This document shows, in pieces, positions 16,474-24,570 of a stretch of DNA of 33,707 nt. Made by a program: the position numbers and the translations under genes. The notes under the pieces are model-generated. The model was not told where the DNA came from and searched no databases. It saw only the letters and a program-made list of their open reading frames with translations. This DNA comes from a candidate division WOR-3 bacterium (GTDB lineage: Bacteria > Hydrothermota > Tepidihabitantia > Tepidihabitantales > Tepidihabitantaceae). Position 1 is the first letter of the stretch; every line of letters begins with the position of its first letter. The stretch is from the NCBI GenBank assembly GCA_039801245.1, contig JBDRUF010000018.1:1-33707 (forward strand), in the 5' to 3' direction.

Positions 16474-17604
16474 TTACTCTTGACCGGCAGGTGGGGTTGA
16501 GCGCAAAATTTCCAGTGTCTCATTTAGCGCTTTAATAAACCGCTTGTTATCGGATTCCTTTCCAACTGTGACCCGCAACGCGGTGGGAAAGCCGTATTCC
16601 TTGACCGTGCGGGTTATAACCCCTTTGCGCTGGAGCCCTTCAAACACCTGTTGAGAGTCAATGGCAAAGTTGACGAAGACGAAGTTGGCATAACTTTCAA
16701 GGTAGAAAAGTCTCAACCGCTTGAACTCCTTATAGAAGAGGTTTTTGCCCGCCTCATTGACCTTGCGGCTGCGAATGATGTGCTTGGTGTCGCCGAGCGC
16801 GGCAAGCGCGGCAACCTGGGCGGCGCGGTTAGCATTAAAAGGCAGACGGACCTTGTTGAGGGTCTGGATTATATCAGGCTTGGCAATCCCGTAGCCGATG
16901 CGCAGGCCGGCAAGCCCGTAGATTTTAGAGAATGTACGCAGGATGAGGATGTTGTAGTTCTGGTTATAATAATCAAGACCCCGGGGATAATCCCGGCTGG
17001 TGATATATTCGGCATAGGCTTCGTCAAGGACAACCAGGACCCGCGGCGGCACCTTTTGGATAAACTCGCCGAACTCCTTTTTGGTGACAATGGTGCCCAG
17101 GGGGTTCATCGGGTTGTCAAGGTAGATGAGTTTGGTCTTCGGCGTGATGGATTCAAGGATGCGTCCGAGGTCATGCCGGTAGTCTTGGAGCGGGACCTCA
17201 ATCACATTGGCGTTCATAATGGTGCCACCGATTTTTGCCGAGATGAAGGAGCCGGCGCTGATGAGCATCTCGTCGCCCGGTTCAAGATAGGCAAGGCAGG
17301 TGAGGTAGATTAAGTCAACCGAGCCGTTACCAACGATGGTAGAGTCGTAATCAACCTTGTAGAGTTCGGCGAGGCGCTGACGGAGATAAAAGCAGGTGTC
17401 TTCCGGGTAATAGTGGAGCTGGGGCAGCGCCTTGCGCAGGGCTGCCAGCGCCTTGGGCGAAGGACCTAACGGGTTTTCATTGGAGGCGAGTTTGATGACC
17501 GGGACCTTGAGCCCAAGTTCACGCACCACCTCCTCAACCGGTCTCCCCGGTTTATAAGGAACAACCCGTTCGATGTTCGGTCTTGCCGGTGGTAATAACA
17601 TCAT
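16474..17604 (-). CDS. hisC: Histidinol-phosphate aminotransferase-like (HisC)
   Basis: This is a fold-type I, PLP-dependent aminotransferase, normally converting imidazole-acetol phosphate and glutamate to histidinol phosphate in the cytoplasm. Visible residues: K227 for the PLP Schiff base (TFSKIYGLAGLRIGYG), D194 (VLDEAY), N164 (LDNPMNPLGT, where NPNNPTGT is typical) and the start region LASNENPLGPSP. The 376 aa are usual for the family. Two adjacent ATG codons (17604, 17601) follow AGGAGG; the second has better spacing, while the first overlaps the upstream TGA as ATGA. No other his gene is in the window and the neighbours are lipid or sugar genes, so an aromatic or other phospho-amine substrate is possible. 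Confidence 0.85.
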   Translation of the reverse strand: MMLLPPARPNIERVVPYKPGRPVEEVVRELGLKVPVIKLASNENPLGPSPKALAALRKALPQLHYYPEDTCFYLRQRLAELYKVDYDSTIVGNGSVDLIYLTCLAYLEPGDEMLISAGSFISAKIGGTIMNANVIEVPLQDYRHDLGRILESITPKTKLIYLDNPMNPLGTIVTKKEFGEFIQKVPPRVLVVLDEAYAEYITSRDYPRGLDYYNQNYNILILRTFSKIYGLAGLRIGYGIAKPDIIQTLNKVRLPFNANRAAQVAALAALGDTKHIIRSRKVNEAGKNLFYKEFKRLRLFYLESYANFVFVNFAIDSQQVFEGLQRKGVITRTVKEYGFPTALRVTVGKESDNKRFIKALNETLEILRSTPPAGQE

Positions 17605-18671
17605 TCCTCCTTTTGTTCTATTGTCAAATCTCTTTGCAAATTGTTTTGTAAGGATGCGGCGGGCGCTGTCTCTTTTGAGCGCCTCATAAATGCAAAGAAA
17701 ATGCCGCCTAAAAGGGCAAAGAGCAAATCCAGACCCAAAAACAAAAGTGCGGTGGAAAGCGCCTGCTCAGGCGATAACTGATTGGGCAGCCATTTGGGGG
17801 TAAAGAAAAGCACAAACGCCGCCTCGCGCACACCCAGGCCGCCAATCGTCGGGATGTTGACAACGATGTTTAAAAGCGGGATGAAGATAAAATAGTAGCC
17901 GAGCCCGACCCGTGCCTGAACCGAACGGGCGGTAAAGAACCAGGCAAGTGAAAGCGCAGACTGAACGCCGATACCGGAGAGAAAACTGATGCCCAGTGCC
18001 AGCGGCTTTTGGCGATAGCCCTTTACCGCCTCATAGGAACGGTCAAGCAATTGGGTTATTCTGTGCAGGGCGCCGACCCTTCTCGAAAGGGAGTTGAAAA
18101 GGCGCCGGGCAAGCCGGTGGCAGGGGTCAGAAAAGAAGACCGCGGTGAGCAAAATCAAAAGGAGGAGAATCAATACGAGCAAAAGGACCACCCCGAACCC
18201 GGTCAATTTTCCCTGCCCGAGGCTCAGCGCTCCCGGGCGCCGAATCGCAACAAAGAGCGCCATCACAATGGCAAGAAATGTCAGGCTCTGGAACCCGATG
18301 AGCCGGTCAAGAAAGGTTGCGGAAAATGCCTCTGGTCCTTTACCCGGTCTGGTGGTATAGGCGATACGCATCACATCACCGCCGATTGATGTGGGCAGGA
18401 GCTTGCAGAAGAAAAGCCCGAGGGTGAAGACCCGGGCAAGATACCAGCTGGAAAAGCGCAGACCCTTGGCAAATAAAAGGACCTGCCAGCGCCAGGCAGA
18501 AATCCAGATAAAAAGGAAATAGGTCAAAGCGGCAAGGGAAAGAAAGCGCGGGTCGGCTTTGAGCATCGCATTGATGCTTTTTGAGAGTTGATTGCGGAAG
18601 AGATAGCCGAGAAGCGCCAAAAGTCCGAAGGAGATAACGATGCGGATTAAGGTCTGAAAAGAGCGCTTCAC
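17601..18671 (-). CDS. Flippase-like integral membrane protein (LPG synthase TM-domain/YbhN family)
   Basis: The 356-residue protein has about eight hydrophobic segments and the family hallmarks AWRWQVLL, LLPTSIGGDVMRI, a TFLDRLIGF motif and a PTIGGLGVREAAFVLFF segment. These mark the YbhN/AglD/MprF-TM superfamily (DUF-type lysylphosphatidylglycerol synthase transmembrane region), proposed to move lipids or polyprenyl carriers. It starts with GTG at 18671, whose last two bases are shared with the TGA of the glycosyltransferase gene (GTGA overlap). It ends in an ATGA overlap with hisC, so translation is coupled both ways. Paired with GT2, it suggests synthesis and flipping of a sugar-lipid. 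Substrate unknown. Confidence 0.85.
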   Translation of the reverse strand: MKRSFQTLIRIVISFGLLALLGYLFRNQLSKSINAMLKADPRFLSLAALTYFLFIWISAWRWQVLLFAKGLRFSSWYLARVFTLGLFFCKLLPTSIGGDVMRIAYTTRPGKGPEAFSATFLDRLIGFQSLTFLAIVMALFVAIRRPGALSLGQGKLTGFGVVLLLVLILLLLILLTAVFFSDPCHRLARRLFNSLSRRVGALHRITQLLDRSYEAVKGYRQKPLALGISFLSGIGVQSALSLAWFFTARSVQARVGLGYYFIFIPLLNIVVNIPTIGGLGVREAAFVLFFTPKWLPNQLSPEQALSTALLFLGLDLLFALLGGIFFAFMRRSKETAPAASLQNNLQRDLTIEQKEE

Positions 18672-19618
18672 CCCTCACGCTTTCTCTGATTATTTCCTGT
18701 TTCCTGTTTGCGCAAAAGGCTTTCCAGTCCTTCAATCCGGTCGTTGAGGGCCGCAATCGCCTCTCCCAAAAAGCCCGCGGCAAAGAACAGAAGCCCGGCA
18801 AGGACAAACAGGATGACAAGATAAAGGAGCGGTCTGAAACCATGACCGAAAATCCGCAGAATTACCGCAATCAGACCGACAACAAACCCGGCGAGCATGC
18901 TGATAAATCCGAGGGTGCCGAAATAGAGCATCGGTTTGCGCATAAATGAGGCCTGAAAACCAACCGCAAGAAGGTCTAAAAGCCCAATCACAATCCGGAA
19001 AGGACTGGAGTATTTTGACCTGCCCGCATAGCGGGGTCTGAGTTCAACCGGCACCTCGGTAATGGCAAAACCTTTCATCGCGGCGAGCGGCACGATATAC
19101 CGATGCCAGTCCCGGCGCAAGGACATCCCCTCAAGCACCTCGCGGCGAAAGGTCTTGAGCGCATTGATGTCGTGCACCTTCAGACCGAAAAGTTTGCGCG
19201 CCAAAAAGTTATAGATTGAGGATACGGTCTTTTTCTCATATTTGCCTACCTTTCTGCCGGTAACAAGGTCATAGCCCTTGTCAAGCATCTCTACCTGCAA
19301 TTTGATGTCCTCAGGTGCAAACTGCAGGTCGGCGTCAAAGATGGAGATGTAGTCGCCTTGAGCAATCTTAAAACCGGCAAGGACCGCGGCGGTTTTGCCC
19401 TGATTTTTGGGCAGGCGACAGACCTTTAAAAAGGGATAGCGGGAACGAAGGGCATCGGCAATGGCAAAGGTCTTGTCGGTTGAGCCGTCATCAACGATGA
19501 TGACCTCATAGGTCTCGTCAAGTTTCTCTGAAAGTTCCTTAAGCAACGGCTCAATGTTTTCCGCCTCATTAAAGGCAGGAACAATCACCGAGGTTCGGGG
19601 AGGCTTTGTAAACCCCAT
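18668..19618 (-). CDS. Family 2 glycosyltransferase, DPM/GtrB-like
   Basis: An inverting GT2 enzyme of the dolichol-phosphate mannosyltransferase/GtrB type, which transfers a hexose from a nucleotide sugar to a polyprenyl phosphate. Motifs are SVIVPAFNEAENI, VIIVDDGSTDKT (UDP/GDP binding), the catalytic-metal DAD (IFDADLQFAPED) and the acceptor region GRSKYSSPFRI. Two C-terminal transmembrane helices (about 230-252 and 265-290) are present, followed by a charged tail. The ATG at 19618 is the only good start; the -10 ends 9 bp upstream and there is no Shine-Dalgarno. It leads the operon with the flippase-like gene. Confidence 0.9.
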   Translation of the reverse strand: MGFTKPPRTSVIVPAFNEAENIEPLLKELSEKLDETYEVIIVDDGSTDKTFAIADALRSRYPFLKVCRLPKNQGKTAAVLAGFKIAQGDYISIFDADLQFAPEDIKLQVEMLDKGYDLVTGRKVGKYEKKTVSSIYNFLARKLFGLKVHDINALKTFRREVLEGMSLRRDWHRYIVPLAAMKGFAITEVPVELRPRYAGRSKYSSPFRIVIGLLDLLAVGFQASFMRKPMLYFGTLGFISMLAGFVVGLIAVILRIFGHGFRPLLYLVILFVLAGLLFFAAGFLGEAIAALNDRIEGLESLLRKQETGNNQRKREG

Positions 19619-19627
19619 TACTGTAAA

Positions 19628-19655
19628 AATATAGCAAAGTCAAATATGATGTCAA
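19628..19655 (-). promoter_or_regulatory. Promoter of the GT2 operon (near-leaderless)
   Basis: TTGACA (19655-19650), 16 bp, TATATT (19633-19628). This is one of the best promoters in the window. The -10 ends 9 bp before the ATG at 19618, so the leader would be about 2 nt. Confidence 0.7.
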
Positions 19656-19741
19656 GAGTTGCCGAGGCGAAAAAGGGCGTCTTTCAGGCTGGTTTCTGCT
19701 CTAACTAATTGATTGGGCGATACTTATGTGATTATACCCGT

Positions 19742-19845
19742 TTGATTAGCAAAATAGTCATTTTCCTGGTTCCGCCCCTGATTTTTGTAGCATCTCTTTC
19801 CGTCATTTCGAGCGCAGCCGAGGCATCCCTTGTCAGGCTAATCAA
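19742..19845. repeat. Small element with 9-bp terminal inverted repeats
   Basis: TTGATTAGC (19742-19750) and its exact complement GCTAATCAA (19837-19845) bound 104 bp. The right arm includes the TAG stop of the methyltransferase (19838-19840), so insertion may have reshaped the gene's end. Inside is a REP-like motif (separate entry). This could be a MITE remnant or a long-range hairpin; no target-site duplication was identified. Confidence 0.35.
19801..19830 (+). repeat. REP-like extragenic motif
   Basis: The motif starts CGTCATTTCGAGCGCAG and continues CCGAGGCATCCC. It matches in form a dispersed extragenic repeat seen in many bacterial genomes (CGTCATT.CGAGCG.AGC...). Only this copy was seen in the window. 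Confidence 0.45.
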
Positions 19846-20779
19846 TATTTAGCTTTTTCTCCCTCACTGCAAATAGGGTTGAGGCGCTGGAGGTCTGCAA
19901 AAACTCTTTTATCCTTCGCTCCGCCAATTTTACATACTCTTTATTGATGTCGTAACCCACATAGTGCCTGCCGGTCTTTATTGCGGCGATGGCGGTCTGT
20001 CCGCTCCCAATAAAGGGGTCAAGAACAACCTCACCCGCAAAGGTATAGAGCTGGATGCACCTTCTGGGCAACTCCTCGGGGAAGGGCGCGGGATGCCCGA
20101 CCTTTTTGGCTGATACCGCTGGGAATGTCCAGACGCTTTTGGTTAGTTCCAGAAACTCCTCTCTGGTGATGGTGCTTTTTCTCCCTACGGTTTTTCTGGT
20201 AAATGCCCCTTTGGAAAATATGAGGATGTATTCGTGAATGTCTCTTAATGTGGGATTTTGGGCAGAAAGCCAACTGCCCCAGGCGGTTGAAGGGCTGGCG
20301 CTGGTGTCCTTGTTCCAGATAACCTGACCTCTCATAAGGAAGCCCAGTTCAAGCAAATCTTCGGTTAGAAATGCCTCAAGCGGAATGTATGGTCTTCTTC
20401 CCAGATTGGCGATATTCAAACATAACCGTCCACCAGGAACCAGAACCCGGTAAACCTCCTTCCAAACACGCTTTAAAAAATCTCGGTATTCCTGCAAAGT
20501 CAGATTCTCATCGTATTCCTTCCCGACATTATACGGAGGTGAAGTTACCATCAAATGGACGCTGCAATCGGGCAGTTCTGACATATCTTCGCTTGACTTG
20601 CAGAATATTCGGTCCAGATATTCTGGGGGTATCGGATTTTCAACATATTTAACCCTATGTTCCTTAGGCAGACCTTCATATAAACGGCTACGGTAAAAAC
20701 GGCTGGAATCATGCCCGATTCGTCCTGGTGAACCAAAACTGCTGGTCTTTGTGCCTTCTCTTCTGCCGGGGCGCATCAT
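19838..20779 (-). CDS. Type II DNA methyltransferase, beta class, probable N4-cytosine
   Basis: An AdoMet-dependent modification enzyme, partner of the endonuclease at 20933-21565. Motif IV TSPPY (79-83) precedes motif I DPFIGSGQT (254-262), giving the beta-class order. SPPY favours N4-cytosine modification, although N6-adenine cannot be excluded. The N-terminal SPGRIGHDSSRFYRSRLY is shared with known N4-C enzymes of this type. The 313-residue length is normal. AAGAAGGGGA is well placed for ATG 20779 or the adjacent ATG 20776. The gap to the endonuclease is 153 bp, with no controller-protein gene and no convincing promoter. The last residues lie in the right arm of a small inverted-repeat element. 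Confidence 0.9.
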   Translation of the reverse strand: MMRPGRREGTKTSSFGSPGRIGHDSSRFYRSRLYEGLPKEHRVKYVENPIPPEYLDRIFCKSSEDMSELPDCSVHLMVTSPPYNVGKEYDENLTLQEYRDFLKRVWKEVYRVLVPGGRLCLNIANLGRRPYIPLEAFLTEDLLELGFLMRGQVIWNKDTSASPSTAWGSWLSAQNPTLRDIHEYILIFSKGAFTRKTVGRKSTITREEFLELTKSVWTFPAVSAKKVGHPAPFPEELPRRCIQLYTFAGEVVLDPFIGSGQTAIAAIKTGRHYVGYDINKEYVKLAERRIKEFLQTSSASTLFAVREKKLNID

Positions 20780-20932
20780 CTTAAATTCCCCTTCTTTTGC
20801 CCAGTAAGAAAAGGACTAAATATTCGTTTTTTGGCAAACCCATCTTTATCGCCTAAATTCCTTCACCCAATACAACAGGTATAATTTTTATGGCGCCCAC
20901 TTTATCTTTCCAGTTTAATCCAATTATTTTTC

Positions 20933-21565
20933 CTATTCTTCCCTCCAATAATCAACCCATCTCTTATATGAGTTGAATTCAATTTTGGTCCTTTGCCAAT
21001 TCACCGTGATACTTCGGGTTAGGTTATCGGCAACTAAATCTGATAGCGCCTCTTTTGTAATTTCTACTCCCCGTGGATTTGTCCCCGGCTTTGGAAGTTT
21101 TATGTAGTTCTCCTTTCCTATTCTATAAAAGAGTCGCTCCTGTGCCTCCAATGGAATATAATAAAATCCCCCAGTATCATTCCAGTTTATTTGAATTAGG
21201 AGCATATCACAGTGAGGGTAATATGATTCACGGAATTCTGCTGCCTTCTGAGCATCGACTGTCCATATCAGTTTAACCCCACCAAGGGATTTGCCGGTAA
21301 TTGTTTTTATTGAGACTGGTTGACCAAACAATTTCACATCCACCTCCGGCTGGGTGATGGGAACCTCGGTCTCAACATTCTCCTCGCCGAATTTGTAGAT
21401 AAGTAAAGCGACGATGATTCTTTCGCGCAAGGAGCCAACCTCCATCCCTGTCCTGCCGGCTCGGGAACTTTCCACTTCGGCAAGTTGGAAAAGGTAGGGC
21501 AAGCGCCTTTTTATCTTCTCAACAAGTTTCTCATCATCAAATATTGCGTTAAGTTGGCTGGGCAT
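20933..21565 (-). CDS. Type II restriction endonuclease (ThaI-like, tentative)
   Basis: The 210-residue protein has the size of a simple homodimeric endonuclease and lies directly upstream of the methyltransferase in the same direction. A PD-(D/E)xK-like core is visible: ETEVPI, then PEVD (73-76) and VSIK (84-87), with Ser in place of the usual acid before the Lys. Trp-rich parts (LIWTVDAQKAAEF, LIQINWND) resemble, from memory, the ThaI/FnuDII family (CGCG cutters); this assignment is weak. AAGGA is 7 bp before the ATG. The gene looks more AT-rich than its neighbours, as expected for a transferred RM module. Its promoter (21600-21627) is strong, so the endonuclease transcript would also carry the methyltransferase. 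Confidence 0.75.
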   Translation of the reverse strand: MPSQLNAIFDDEKLVEKIKRRLPYLFQLAEVESSRAGRTGMEVGSLRERIIVALLIYKFGEENVETEVPITQPEVDVKLFGQPVSIKTITGKSLGGVKLIWTVDAQKAAEFRESYYPHCDMLLIQINWNDTGGFYYIPLEAQERLFYRIGKENYIKLPKPGTNPRGVEITKEALSDLVADNLTRSITVNWQRTKIEFNSYKRWVDYWREE

Positions 21566-21599
21566 TTTTATCCTTCTTTAGCATCGCCTTTCAGTTTAC

Positions 21600-21627
21600 A
21601 ATGTATCATACTCCTGATATGTGTCAA
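21600..21627 (-). promoter_or_regulatory. Promoter of the restriction-modification genes
   Basis: TTGACA (21627-21622), 16 bp, TACATT (21605-21600), with a 34-bp leader carrying AAGGA before the ATG at 21565. A repeated block (21658-21705) lies 30 bp upstream. Confidence 0.65.
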
Positions 21628-21657
21628 GCAGAAATCTTGGTGCAAAATCCATACTCT

Positions 21658-21705
21658 TTCTATTCATTAAGAGCCGGAATTTTGAGGAAATTAACAGGGG
21701 ATTTT
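21658..21705 (-). repeat. Dispersed 47-48-nt block, copy 1
   Basis: Read on the minus strand it contains AAAATCCC, GTTAAT, GGCTCTTAAT and AATAGAA, in the same order and spacing as copy 2 at 28809-28855; about 38 of 47 positions match with one gap. Both copies point towards a TTGAC promoter shortly downstream. Confidence 0.45.
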
Positions 21706-21892
21706 GCGGAAGATTGGGGAGGAGTGGTTTAAGGCACGGATTAGAAATGGGTTAGGGAGTTTATGGTTTTTGGCTTATAGTTGAAAGGGTTGGTCCACTC
21801 CACCACCCCGGATGTGGTTTCGGTTTTCGGTCTGGGTTGAGGGAAGGTTGGCAGGTTTGTTTTGGGCGGTATTTTGGTTGGTGTTAGATTTG
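21706..21892. other. Non-coding G/T-rich spacer
   Basis: Part of the 405-bp gap between the endonuclease and glnA. The top strand is strongly G/T-rich with many GGTT-like words. A 62-codon minus-strand ORF here (21741-21929) reads as Pro/Thr/Lys-rich low complexity and looks like an artefact of the skew. I see nothing else. Confidence 0.4.
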
Positions 21893-21920
21893 TTGACTTG
21901 GGATGGGGTTTGATTAGATT
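21893..21920 (+). promoter_or_regulatory. glnA: Promoter of glnA
   Basis: TTGACT (21893-21898), 16 bp, TAGATT (21915-21920). This predicts a leader of about 44 nt ending in a near-perfect ribosome site GGAGGTGAT just before the ATG at 21971. Confidence 0.5.
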
Positions 21921-21970
21921 TCTGGTCATTGTGATGAGTTTTCAGTTTAAGATTTTAAGCGGAGGTGATA

Positions 21971-23296
21971 ATGGCTAAGCCAAAGGAGAGTTTTTTTGAG
22001 CGGATAAGGAGGGAGAAGATAGGGTTTTTGCAGTTGTGGTTTACCGATGTGTTGGGCTTTTTGAAGGGGATCACGATTTCCAGTTCGGAGATGGAGCGGG
22101 CTTTCCGGCACGGTCTGGGTTTTGACGGCTCTTCAATTGAGGGTTTTGCGAGGGTTGAGGAGTCGGATATGGTCATCATGCCTGAGCCTGACACCTTTGC
22201 CATTCTGCCCTGGAAAATTCAGGAGAAGCGGGCAGGCAGGGTTTTCTGTTCGGTGCTTTTTCCGAACGGGAGACCGGTGCCTTTTGACCCGAGGGAGGTT
22301 TTGCGGAAGGTCTTGAAAAGGGCAGAGAAAATGGGCTTTTCGGTTTATGCCGGTTGCGAACTTGAGTGTTTTTATTTTAAGGGTTCAGAGGCGCCGCAAC
22401 TATTGGATTCGGGTGGCTATTTTGATCTGACGCCGAGCGCGGTTTCTGAGGAGGTGCGGGAGGCAACGATTGCGGCCTTAGAGAGTTTTGGGATTGTGGT
22501 GGAGTGCGGTCATCATGAGGTTTCGCCCAGCCAGCATGAGTTTGATTTGCGCTATACCGATGCCTTGAGGATGGCGGACAATGTGATAACCTGCCGCTTT
22601 GTTGCCCGGCAGATAGCGCGGGAGCACAATGTCTATTGCAGTTTTATGCCCAAGCCGGTTTTCGGGATTAACGGCTCGGGTATGCACATCCACCTCTCCC
22701 TTTTCAAGAATGGTAAAAACAGTTTTTTCTCGGCGAGCGATGAGATGAACCTTTCGCCAATTTGCCGGCATTTCATTGCCGGGCTTTTGCGGTATGCGCC
22801 GGAGATTACCGCGGTAACAAATCAATGGGTCAACTCCTATAAGCGGCTTGTGCCGGGTTATGAGGCGCCGGTTTATGTGTCCTGGGCAAGGATGAACCGC
22901 AGCGCGCTGGTAAGGGTGCCGGCATTTTCAAGGAGCCGTCCGGATGCGGCAAGGGTTGAGTTTCGCTCCCCTGACCCTGCCTGCAACCCCTATCTGGCAC
23001 TGGCGTTAATTGTCGCCAGCGGACTTAAAGGGGTGGAAACAAAGATGGCTTTACCGCCGCCGACAACAAACAACATCTACCGGATGACCGATGAGGAAAG
23101 GAGGGAGGCGAACATCACCTGCCTGCCCAAGGACCTTTCTGAAGCGATTGGGCTTGCCGAGAAAAGCGAACTGGTGCGGACAACCCTTGGTGATGAACTC
23201 TTCAACTTCTTTCTGCGGAACAAGAGGCAGGAATGGGAGGAGTACAAGGCACAGGTTACCGAGTTTGAAATCAAGAGGTATCTGCCGATTCTTTAA
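21971..23296 (+). CDS. glnA: Glutamine synthetase type I
   Basis: GlnA makes glutamine from glutamate, ammonia and ATP as a cytoplasmic dodecamer, the entry of nitrogen into metabolism. Visible motifs are GFDGSSIEGF near the N-terminus, ECGHHEVSPSQHEFD (metal-binding His and Glu), NGSGMHIHLSL and the ATP-site stretch TNQWVNSYKRLVPGYEAP. The C-terminal region NIYRMTDEER resembles the B. subtilis (GSI-alpha) form, so adenylylation control is unlikely. The ATG at 21971 is chosen for its GGAGGTGAT site; a GTG six bases earlier would lie inside that site. The 441-residue length is normal. A secreted lamin-tail protein follows 10 bp after its stop. Confidence 0.96.
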   Translation: MAKPKESFFERIRREKIGFLQLWFTDVLGFLKGITISSSEMERAFRHGLGFDGSSIEGFARVEESDMVIMPEPDTFAILPWKIQEKRAGRVFCSVLFPNGRPVPFDPREVLRKVLKRAEKMGFSVYAGCELECFYFKGSEAPQLLDSGGYFDLTPSAVSEEVREATIAALESFGIVVECGHHEVSPSQHEFDLRYTDALRMADNVITCRFVARQIAREHNVYCSFMPKPVFGINGSGMHIHLSLFKNGKNSFFSASDEMNLSPICRHFIAGLLRYAPEITAVTNQWVNSYKRLVPGYEAPVYVSWARMNRSALVRVPAFSRSRPDAARVEFRSPDPACNPYLALALIVASGLKGVETKMALPPPTTNNIYRMTDEERREANITCLPKDLSEAIGLAEKSELVRTTLGDELFNFFLRNKRQEWEEYKAQVTEFEIKRYLPIL

Positions 23297-23306
23297 CCGC
23301 GGTTAG

Positions 23307-24563
23307 ATGTTAAATCTTCTGTTGATGGCGGTTGTCTTTTCGGCAAAAGGGGTTGTCATCTCTGAGGTGATGGCAAATCCAAAGGGTTTAAGTGGGGCGC
23401 ATATGCCTGAAGACAGAAATGAGTTTGTGGAGCTGTATAATGCGGGAAGGGAGGCGATTGACCTTTATAACTACCGGATAGGTGATGGCGATGCGGTTGA
23501 TTTTATCTGCGCGTGGCAGGACTCAACAATCCTTGAGAAAAACCCCAATGTCATTATAAATAATACCTGGCTCAAACCCGGCGGTTATGCGGTTATCCTT
23601 GACCCGGAATACACCGACCCTGATGCGCAGGGAGGTTTTGTTCAGCCCTACCGGTTTGGCGACTCCTGCCTGATTTTGACTGTTGGTAATACCACGATTG
23701 GCAACGGTTTGGCAAACAATGACCCGGTAATAGTCTTTTCAATTTATGGTGACAGTTCCACATTTGGCACGCCAGGGGATGCAGGTGACAGTTTTCCTTA
23801 TAGTGCGGGTGATGGCTTTTCCTGGGAGCGGATTGAACTTTCTGGTCCTGATATCAAGGAGAACTGGGCAGTCTGTCCTGAAGGTTCGGGTTCAACACCA
23901 GGAAGGCAAAATGGTATTCTAACGGTGATTGATGTGGTGTTAGCAGGTCTATTTGTTATTGATTCGGTTGTGCCTGAGCCGGGCAATTTATTCAATTTCG
24001 GGGTTAATCTTAAAAACAGCAGTTTTATTCCGAGTCCGGCAGGTGAGATAAGATGCTGGTTTGGTGAGGCTGATACATTTTTGCGCACAGGATTGCCGGA
24101 GATAGGGGCGCAGAGGGAGACAACCCTCATTTTCAGTGGGGTGGTGCCGAGGATGGAGAAAGAACTTTGGGTTAAGGTGATTGTGCCTCTGGATAAAGAT
24201 ACAATGAACAATCGGGCAAGGGTTGTAATTGTGCCTGGAGGTCAAAAGGGGGTTTTGAGCCTTGGATTTAGCAGTTTCACCCCTGATGATGATGGGTTTG
24301 AGGACAGCCTGCCGATATTTTATTCCCTGCCTGAGCCCAGGGGCAGATTAACAATAAGGGTCTTTGACCTTAAGGGCAGGGTGGTGAGAACCTTGGTTGA
24401 GAACCTTAACTATGGTGATTTTTGTAAAGGCACGGTCTACTGGAACGGCAGAAGGGATAATGGGGCGCTTGCACCTAGTGGATTTTATTGCATTGTTTTG
24501 GATTGCAGGTATAAGGGTGATAGAATCAGGGCAAAGATGCCGGTTGTTTTGGTTAAGAGATAA
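23307..24563 (+). CDS. Secreted lamin-tail-domain protein with FlgD-Ig-like C-terminus
   Basis: The 418-residue product begins with a short signal peptide (MLNLLLMAVVFSAKG). A lamin-tail (LTD) domain follows (VVISEVMANP, EFVELYNAG, WLKPGGYAVI, ENWAVCPEGSGSTPGRQN; about 15-205). Next come a CARDB-like beta domain (about 215-310) and a FlgD-Ig-type end (SFTPDDDGFEDSLPI, IRVFDLKGRVVRTL, YWNGRRDNG, SGFYCIVL). These are extracellular binding and targeting modules; no catalytic motif is seen. It starts 10 bp past glnA and may be read from the glnA transcript, an unexpected partner. It ends 7 bp from the convergent M23 gene. Confidence 0.82.
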   Translation: MLNLLLMAVVFSAKGVVISEVMANPKGLSGAHMPEDRNEFVELYNAGREAIDLYNYRIGDGDAVDFICAWQDSTILEKNPNVIINNTWLKPGGYAVILDPEYTDPDAQGGFVQPYRFGDSCLILTVGNTTIGNGLANNDPVIVFSIYGDSSTFGTPGDAGDSFPYSAGDGFSWERIELSGPDIKENWAVCPEGSGSTPGRQNGILTVIDVVLAGLFVIDSVVPEPGNLFNFGVNLKNSSFIPSPAGEIRCWFGEADTFLRTGLPEIGAQRETTLIFSGVVPRMEKELWVKVIVPLDKDTMNNRARVVIVPGGQKGVLSLGFSSFTPDDDGFEDSLPIFYSLPEPRGRLTIRVFDLKGRVVRTLVENLNYGDFCKGTVYWNGRRDNGALAPSGFYCIVLDCRYKGDRIRAKMPVVLVKR

Positions 24564-24570
24564 AAGGGTT

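Noticed and set aside
20780-20932. Controller (C) protein gene between endonuclease and methyltransferase
   Set aside because: No ORF longer than about 17 codons in the right direction and no helix-turn-helix sequence.
21741-21929. 62-codon minus-strand ORF
   Set aside because: Pro/Thr/Lys low complexity caused by strand skew, no ribosome site, overlaps the glnA promoter.
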